Origin: Schistocephalus solidus
Taxonomy: Eukaryota > Platyhelminthes > Cestoda > Diphyllobothriidea > Diphyllobothriidae
Direction of reading: 5' to 3'
Assembly: GCA_017591395.1 (NCBI GenBank)
Contig: WEDG01007161.1
Coordinates: 1-64,000, forward strand
DNA length: 64,000 nt
The notes below the pieces were generated by a model. That model did no database searches, had not been told where the DNA came from, and saw nothing but the letters and a program-made list of their open reading frames with translations. Shown here one piece after another: positions 59,081 to 64,000 of this stretch. How positions within the stretch are numbered: the first letter of the stretch is position 1; every line of letters begins with the position of its first letter. The position numbers and the translations under genes were made by a program.

Positions 59081-59699
59081 TTGCACAAAAAAACGCTAAG
59101 TGAGGAACTGTGTGTTTAAACTACAAAACGACAAAATAACGATACAAACGACTCAGACTCACGAAAACGTAGCCCTCTTAGGTAGCAAGTGTTGTTGAGG
59201 ACTTAATGAGCTCTACACTAGCTCCAGAAAGCTATGCACCAAGGACGATGAGCAGCGTCAGCAGTTAAATTGAGATGACGTCCGGTGGAATATGATCGAG
59301 GAATGAAGATCAGTCGTTGCAATTGACTGCAAATAGTTGAGGCAGATCAGCACAGTTAAGAAAGCGCTGACCACATGCAGCAGCGAAAACAGGAGACGCC
59401 CAGTTACAAGTCGAAGTTCGCTGTGTGCATTTTTTAGCCCATTCAAAAAAGCGTACATCAAGGTTCATGTGAACGAGAAAAATACAAAAATGTAAATTGT
59501 AGAAATACCTACAAGCATCAGTAATTGGACTGTGTTTCGAATTCTGAAAGAATGCCAAGTAAAAATTCGTTACCGGTTTACCCTTATTGCCTTTATCACC
59601 AACACTCCTACGGCGATTTCTGCTACAATTAAATTTTTTTGTGGGGTATATGGTTCTAGATTGTTTCCCGGAATTTGTTTAGAAAATAAAGCCGACGGA
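59081..59699. other. intergenic, nothing recognised
   Basis: Overlapping short ORFs on the minus strand at 59258-59558 show nothing recognisable. Confidence 0.35.
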
Positions 59700-59840
59700 A
59701 CGCCTTTTCGCTGAGGGTCGCTGGAGCATGGAACAGACTCTTTGAGGAAGTTCTCCTTTCAGACAATTTTGAAACATTTAAATGTACACTCGACACTCAT
59801 TTACAGAGAAACTATTATGCATATAAGGAATATTGAGTCA
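59700..59840 (+). pseudogene. CR1-like RT C-terminal fragment
   Basis: The frame from 59716 reads VAGAWNRLFEEVLLSDNFET, FKCTLDTHLQRNYYAYKEY and then a stop. It is the same WN-LPEEV...FK-LD block as at 58798 but a different, more diverged copy. Confidence 0.65.
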
Positions 59841-62157
59841 GTAGTGGCAGCTTGTGCCTGGGTCACACGTATTGATGTCCCTACATATACGGTTGTCCAC
59901 GTTACGATTTTAAAAGTTTATTCTTTGGCCATTTTCGCATGTGACTAGGGAGCTCAAGTCGAAAAGCCTTATTCACTCAAAATGCTTTAAAGTGATTTAT
60001 CTATTCGCTAAATTTCCAAAGTACCACTACGGATGATTAAGCTGAATTGCTTCGAATATTATGTTTTCGAAAGTATTCAAAGCGTGCAGAGTATTTGACT
60101 TTGACCGTGACTTCGTTAATGAAAAATCGTCTAAATCTGTGTTCAACACGTCTAAGTAGACTGTGATTAAATGGGTGTCTTCCACAAGTTGAGCCTTTGC
60201 ATTTAAATGTGCTGGTCAGAGAAATCAAATAGCGCACTTTTTGCTTACCGTAGTTATGGCATCCGCGTCTGCTTGTCTGAAGTCCTTTGAGTTCGAGGTC
60301 TTTGGAAGAGTACAAGGTAGAAATCGAGTTATATAACTCTTTTTTTAGGGGTATTTTTCCGAAAAGTGGGCTTACTCAGCAATTAATTTTAACGAAATAA
60401 CGTTATGTAGTATACAGCTTTGACTGCGCGCGAAAATAATATTGTTGGATGGGTTAAAAATACATCTACTGGGACGGTGGTTGGAATTGCAGAAGGTCCG
60501 GATGCAAAAATGGACCTGTTGTAAGTTAATGGCCTCTTACGTGCATCTTTAGTAAAAACTGGCTCAAAACAACAGGAAGCCCGAAGTCACGCATTCAGAA
60601 ATGTGACATTCGCAAAGAACACTCAATTTCTGCCCTCAGCTTCTCATCTTTTGATATTATAAGATAGATTGATCCCACTTCTTGCCCCGGACGTTTTCTT
60701 TACCACCCATACAACATTTACGGTTATGCGCTCATTACATTAATGTAATGTACAATTGTACAGACTGCTCAGTTATAATTTTCAGATATAATCAGCCTTT
60801 GTCACTCGATATTTACTTAGTGAAAATTTTGGCATTCACATAGTTTTAGGCTTCTACAACTGTTGTTGATCCTTCAAGTTCGTTCCAGTGGGTAAATTTA
60901 AAAAGAAGCCTGAAAAATCTTCAGCAAGTAGATGACATTCGCGGGGAGACCCAACGCTTCTATGAAATATGGCTTTAATCATGCGATGCAACATTCTTCT
61001 GTTTTGAAATTCGCGACATTTTGCGAGTGCTCGTAAATATGAGTTCTAGTCGGACTGTCAAACGTTTTGTTGCGATCGGCTGTATGATGCGCTCTTTCTG
61101 TTGATTATTATTTCATATATGCGCTCTGGAACTGTGTATAAGCTCTACTTTCCGGGAAGGCCTTAGCGGGGCAGTTATTATCCACGTCTGACACGCCTGT
61201 CGGACACGCTTACCTTGTTAATTTACATTTGGTTTGGTCTGTACAGTCAATAATATTTTCTGTTACGATTTGTACGAACAGATGTACACACGATTTGAGA
61301 CTTAGTTATGTACGTCTAGCTCAAGTGCTTCAGTCCGCAGGAACAGTCGTGATGCATCCTGGAGTGCGTATTTAACTCGCATTTTAGTTCCCAATAATTG
61401 TTTCCAATCAAATATCTTTATGGAAGGCGGCCCTGATCTGTTTGATGGTCAACCTCTCTAGCAGGTAGTCTACTTTTCCTTTGTGGTGTTGGAAACTTCA
61501 GAAGGCGGTTTTTATTTAGCATTCCTGGACTGACTATAATTTCTTCTTAGTAGCCTTATGACCGCTAGTTCCCCCAAAACTGTAATTCTAAAACTCATTC
61601 AAGATGTTCGAGCTATTGTGCCACCATTAAAATTTCACGAGCTTTTGAAATTCACAAAATTGTATCCATTTTGAACTAATGAAGGTGGATTATTGTAGCG
61701 CTCCTTATAGAATTGAGGTGTTTGAAATTACGCGATACCTTTTTTCTGCCTTTTATTTTCTCCTTCTTTTGGTCAATCAGGTTTGCTGAAATATTTCCTA
61801 AGTCCATTTTGTTTTATTTATTTCCTTTCCGATAAGTGTACTATTTTTCTTCAAATCTATCTATGATACTAAGACGTGATACTTCCATAGTTTAAGTAAT
61901 TGCCGAGAGAAAAATTAACATGTGCTTGGAGTAAGTGATGACAATGTCTGCGACATTAGATAGATCATGGGATTCTGTGCTTGAAATTGTTGTTTTTTAG
62001 TTCTTTACGGCTCGCTTAATTACCATAATTTGTACGACTAACGTGCTTTTTCTTCTATTCGTCTGAACCACTTATCCAAATAGACTTATGGTCCGTCAAT
62101 CGTTTGTTATCCACAAGAAACAAGGCTGGTCGTACGCAACATGATAAGATGGTTGGT
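59841..62157. other. intergenic, nothing recognised
   Basis: AT-rich sequence with only short ORFs. No repeat shared with other parts of the window was seen. Confidence 0.4.
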
Positions 62158-62163
62158 TTTATT
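62158..62163 (-). promoter_or_regulatory. poly(A) signal of the NUDT9-like gene
   Basis: AATAAA on the minus strand, 12 bases after the stop codon at 62176. Confidence 0.6.
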
Positions 62164-62175
62164 GTCGAAAAACCA

Positions 62176-62558
62176 TTAATTCATGAGACTTTTGCAACTG
62201 TTGAATGCCTTTAAATGACTCGTTCGCATCTTAGGCATGTTGTTTTCGTCCACCCAAATTGCTTTGCAACCCTCAGTCCGGAACATCTAAAAATGGCAAA
62301 GACAATTTATTAAATTGTTTGACTAAGTGACTTATGGTCAGTTATACAGCCACCTGTCGCAGGCGGAGAACAGCCTGATGACCATTGACACAGAAAATGA
62401 CACGGGAAACCAGCAAGGGGTCTTTGTATAAGTAGCAGTGTTACCTTAAGTAGTTTGACGTTGTTTCCAGTTGCAGTTGGAATATTTATGCGGATGGCAG
62501 TAATTTCGAGCCAGGCGTTGTCACAGTTTATGGGGTCAGCTGCGTAGCCCACTTTCAC
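62176..62558 (-). CDS. NUDT9-like ADP-ribose pyrophosphatase, last two exons (partial)
   Basis: Exon 62558-62445 is 38 whole codons, preceded by acceptor 'ttgcacatgcag' and followed by donor AAG/GTAACA. It encodes VKVGYAADPINCDNAWLEIT then AIRINIPTATG. The DP-N-DNAW-E block is, from memory, a hallmark of NUDT9 and of the related domain of TRPM2 (DDPRNTDNAWMET). After a 158-base phase-0 intron, the last exon (62286-62176) encodes EGCKAIWVDENNMP, then MRTSHLKAFNSC and a stop, aligning with the family's WVDI...SH..F ending. NUDT9 hydrolyses ADP-ribose to AMP and ribose 5-phosphate. The Nudix box itself should lie upstream (higher coordinates); I could not find it before the window ends, so introns may be long or the copy may be partial. 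TRPM2-type channels seem less likely because this ends like the free enzyme. Confidence 0.7.
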
Positions 62559-62924
62559 CTGCATGTGCAATTTTTCGACAAAGAAATGCGTTTACATCAA
62601 CAACAAAACTTTATGAAGACAAGAGGGACTGGGGCCTAACGATGCAGTCTCCTACATTAGGGGAACCTCAACTGACCGTAGGCTACAATTCTTTTTCTAC
62701 CTCTGATACTATAGTCTAACTGACTTTTGAGCTGACCTCTTCCCACCTGGCGTTGAGCAGCAGGATCGGATCTAGGGTGGTCATTGAATTCGCAAAAGTG
62801 GCGTAAAACTGTCTAAACAACCCCTCGTGTAAATTGTTGCCGTGGCAAGTGTGGCCTGTCCCATTGAGACAATCTTTTGTGCATCAAGGAGTGGTGGTAC
62901 GCTTAGGTGCGGTTTTCGCCTTGG

Positions 62925-63125
62925 CAAACCGGCGCCTGATCACGCTTCCGGTCTTGAATCAATCTTGACATCAGGCACGGGCAGATGAGGGAAGAGTGCG
63001 GTAAAGGCAGCACAAATCTACTGTCGCTTAGAACTAATTCACGCGCAAGCCGCTGCGCTTGCTTTAAATCTGCTGTGAAGCATATAGTGAGTATCGTCGA
63101 AGTCGACGGTACAACTATCACTTCC
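62925..63125 (-). repeat. RepA fragment
   Basis: On the minus strand it reads 'accgtcgacttcgacgat', 'cttgcgcgtgaattagtt', 'taccgcactc' and 'gatgtcaagattgattcaag', matching 55951-56110 of RepA in order. It lies upstream of the NUDT9-like exons on the same strand, so it is probably intronic. Confidence 0.75.
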
Positions 63126-64000
63126 GTGTACTACACCCGGATTTTCGTTCTCAAACAATCACGGCTGAGAGCTAATAGCTCTCGCTGGTCTTCTACGTTA
63201 ACATCCTGGTACTCGTAATCCTGCTGGAGGATTGGCAGTGACTTTGGACCGACACTAAATAAATAAGCTTGCTACTGAGTTTCATCCTAGCCAAAAGCCA
63301 GAAAAGGCTGTGAAAAGCGCGTAGTGTTTGAGGCAGGCAGACAGTTTGCGAGTTAAGCTAAGCGCCGAAATAGCGTCGTTATCGCCGTGAGTTTCACGGT
63401 GTGGCAGTGGATAATTCCGAATCGGTGGCATATATACGGCCTTGCTCTATGCGTTTTCTGTGTTTGGCTATTTTTTGTAGGCCCTATACGGACCAAGTTA
63501 CTCTTATTGGACGTTGCCGAGCTCAGTTCGGCTTGCACTGCTACCTGGTTGACTGGCGGTTTCAGCATTATACATGTCCTTAGAACAGATGATAGGAATT
63601 GAGGTGGGACCATTTCAAGGACAACTCGAGTTGTAGAAGAATACTGGGATCACGGCTAGTCAGTTTTGTCATCTGGACGAATGTAAATTCCTTAGTTACT
63701 ATCAGAATAAACTGGTGAGTGAATGGAGGGGCAGTTACTTACAACTGATGTCGGGTAGCTCCAAAGTTCGTCTATCACTGTGTTGTTTTCCCGCTCTGTG
63801 CAGTCACCGCGTTGTGCAGCTACATCGGACATCTTGTCACAGAAGCTGCGCGCCACTGCTCGACTGCAGGAATCCATGTCGCAGGCCGTGGGATGTTTGC
63901 ATAAGAACTGAACAGTTCGGTTATAAGGTTTATATACGTTTATCCAGAAGTGATTTAAGAGGTAACTAGGTATAAATGCCTCATGTCAGCACGTTATCGA
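63126..64000. other. region to window end, nothing assigned
   Basis: Overlapping ORFs at 63353-63613 and 63692-63969 show no recognised domain. It may include introns or upstream exons of the NUDT9-like gene. A donor-like 'cagttgtaagt' occurs on the minus strand near 63745. Confidence 0.3.

Overview
The window is eukaryotic nuclear DNA dominated by decayed retroelements, with few and intron-rich host genes. The element mix points to a flatworm, most likely a diphyllobothriidean tapeworm (Spirometra, Dibothriocephalus or Schistocephalus type). It includes endonuclease/reverse-transcriptase LINEs of the kind annotated in tapeworms as 'craniofacial development protein 2-like', Penelope-like elements with a GIY-YIG tail, CR1/Jockey-like RT pieces, Ty3-type LTR elements and a tRNA-derived SINE. 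The species assignment rests on remembered similarity of these protein fragments; no search was run.

Host genes: (1) 5233-6267 (+) is an intronless 344-codon ORF for an unrecognised protein with four hydrophobic segments. (2) 15361-24019 (+) is a seven-exon gene for a mitochondrial 4-hydroxybutyrate/acetate:succinate-type CoA-transferase. All splice junctions can be read at base level, and exon 6 carries a one-base frameshift in a C run. (3) 62176-62558 (-) holds the last two exons of a NUDT9-like ADP-ribose pyrophosphatase, with a poly(A) signal right after the stop. A possible terminal exon of unknown identity lies at 57157-57368 (-).

Layout: 0.5-4.5 kb has a 71-bp foldback, a repeat I call RepA, a MITE with a telomere-like core, an AGT array inside a large inverted repeat, and a SINE. 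5-9.5 kb has the membrane-protein ORF, a GA array and the second MITE. 9.5-15 kb is a nest of mobile DNA: a LINE (-), a Penelope-like element between inverted terminal repeats that each hold a hammerhead-ribozyme motif, two SINE copies, and the 5' end of an LTR retrotransposon with a perfect tRNA-Leu-type primer binding site. 15-24 kb is the CoA-transferase gene, whose introns 4 and 5 each contain an antisense RTE-like LINE; the intron 4 copy lies between ~90-bp direct repeats. 24-33 kb is largely featureless. 33-39.5 kb has a CR1-like RT piece, a Ty3-type element, the third MITE copy and a second Penelope-like element. 41-49 kb has scattered RepA, Penelope and LINE pieces. 49-56 kb is nearly empty. 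56-57 kb is a three-unit RepA array. 57-64 kb has LINE 3' ends, the NUDT9-like exons and another RepA copy.

No operon, CRISPR array, rRNA or genuine tRNA gene was seen. Most long ORFs in simple repeats, or opposite real coding frames, are shadows and were left out.
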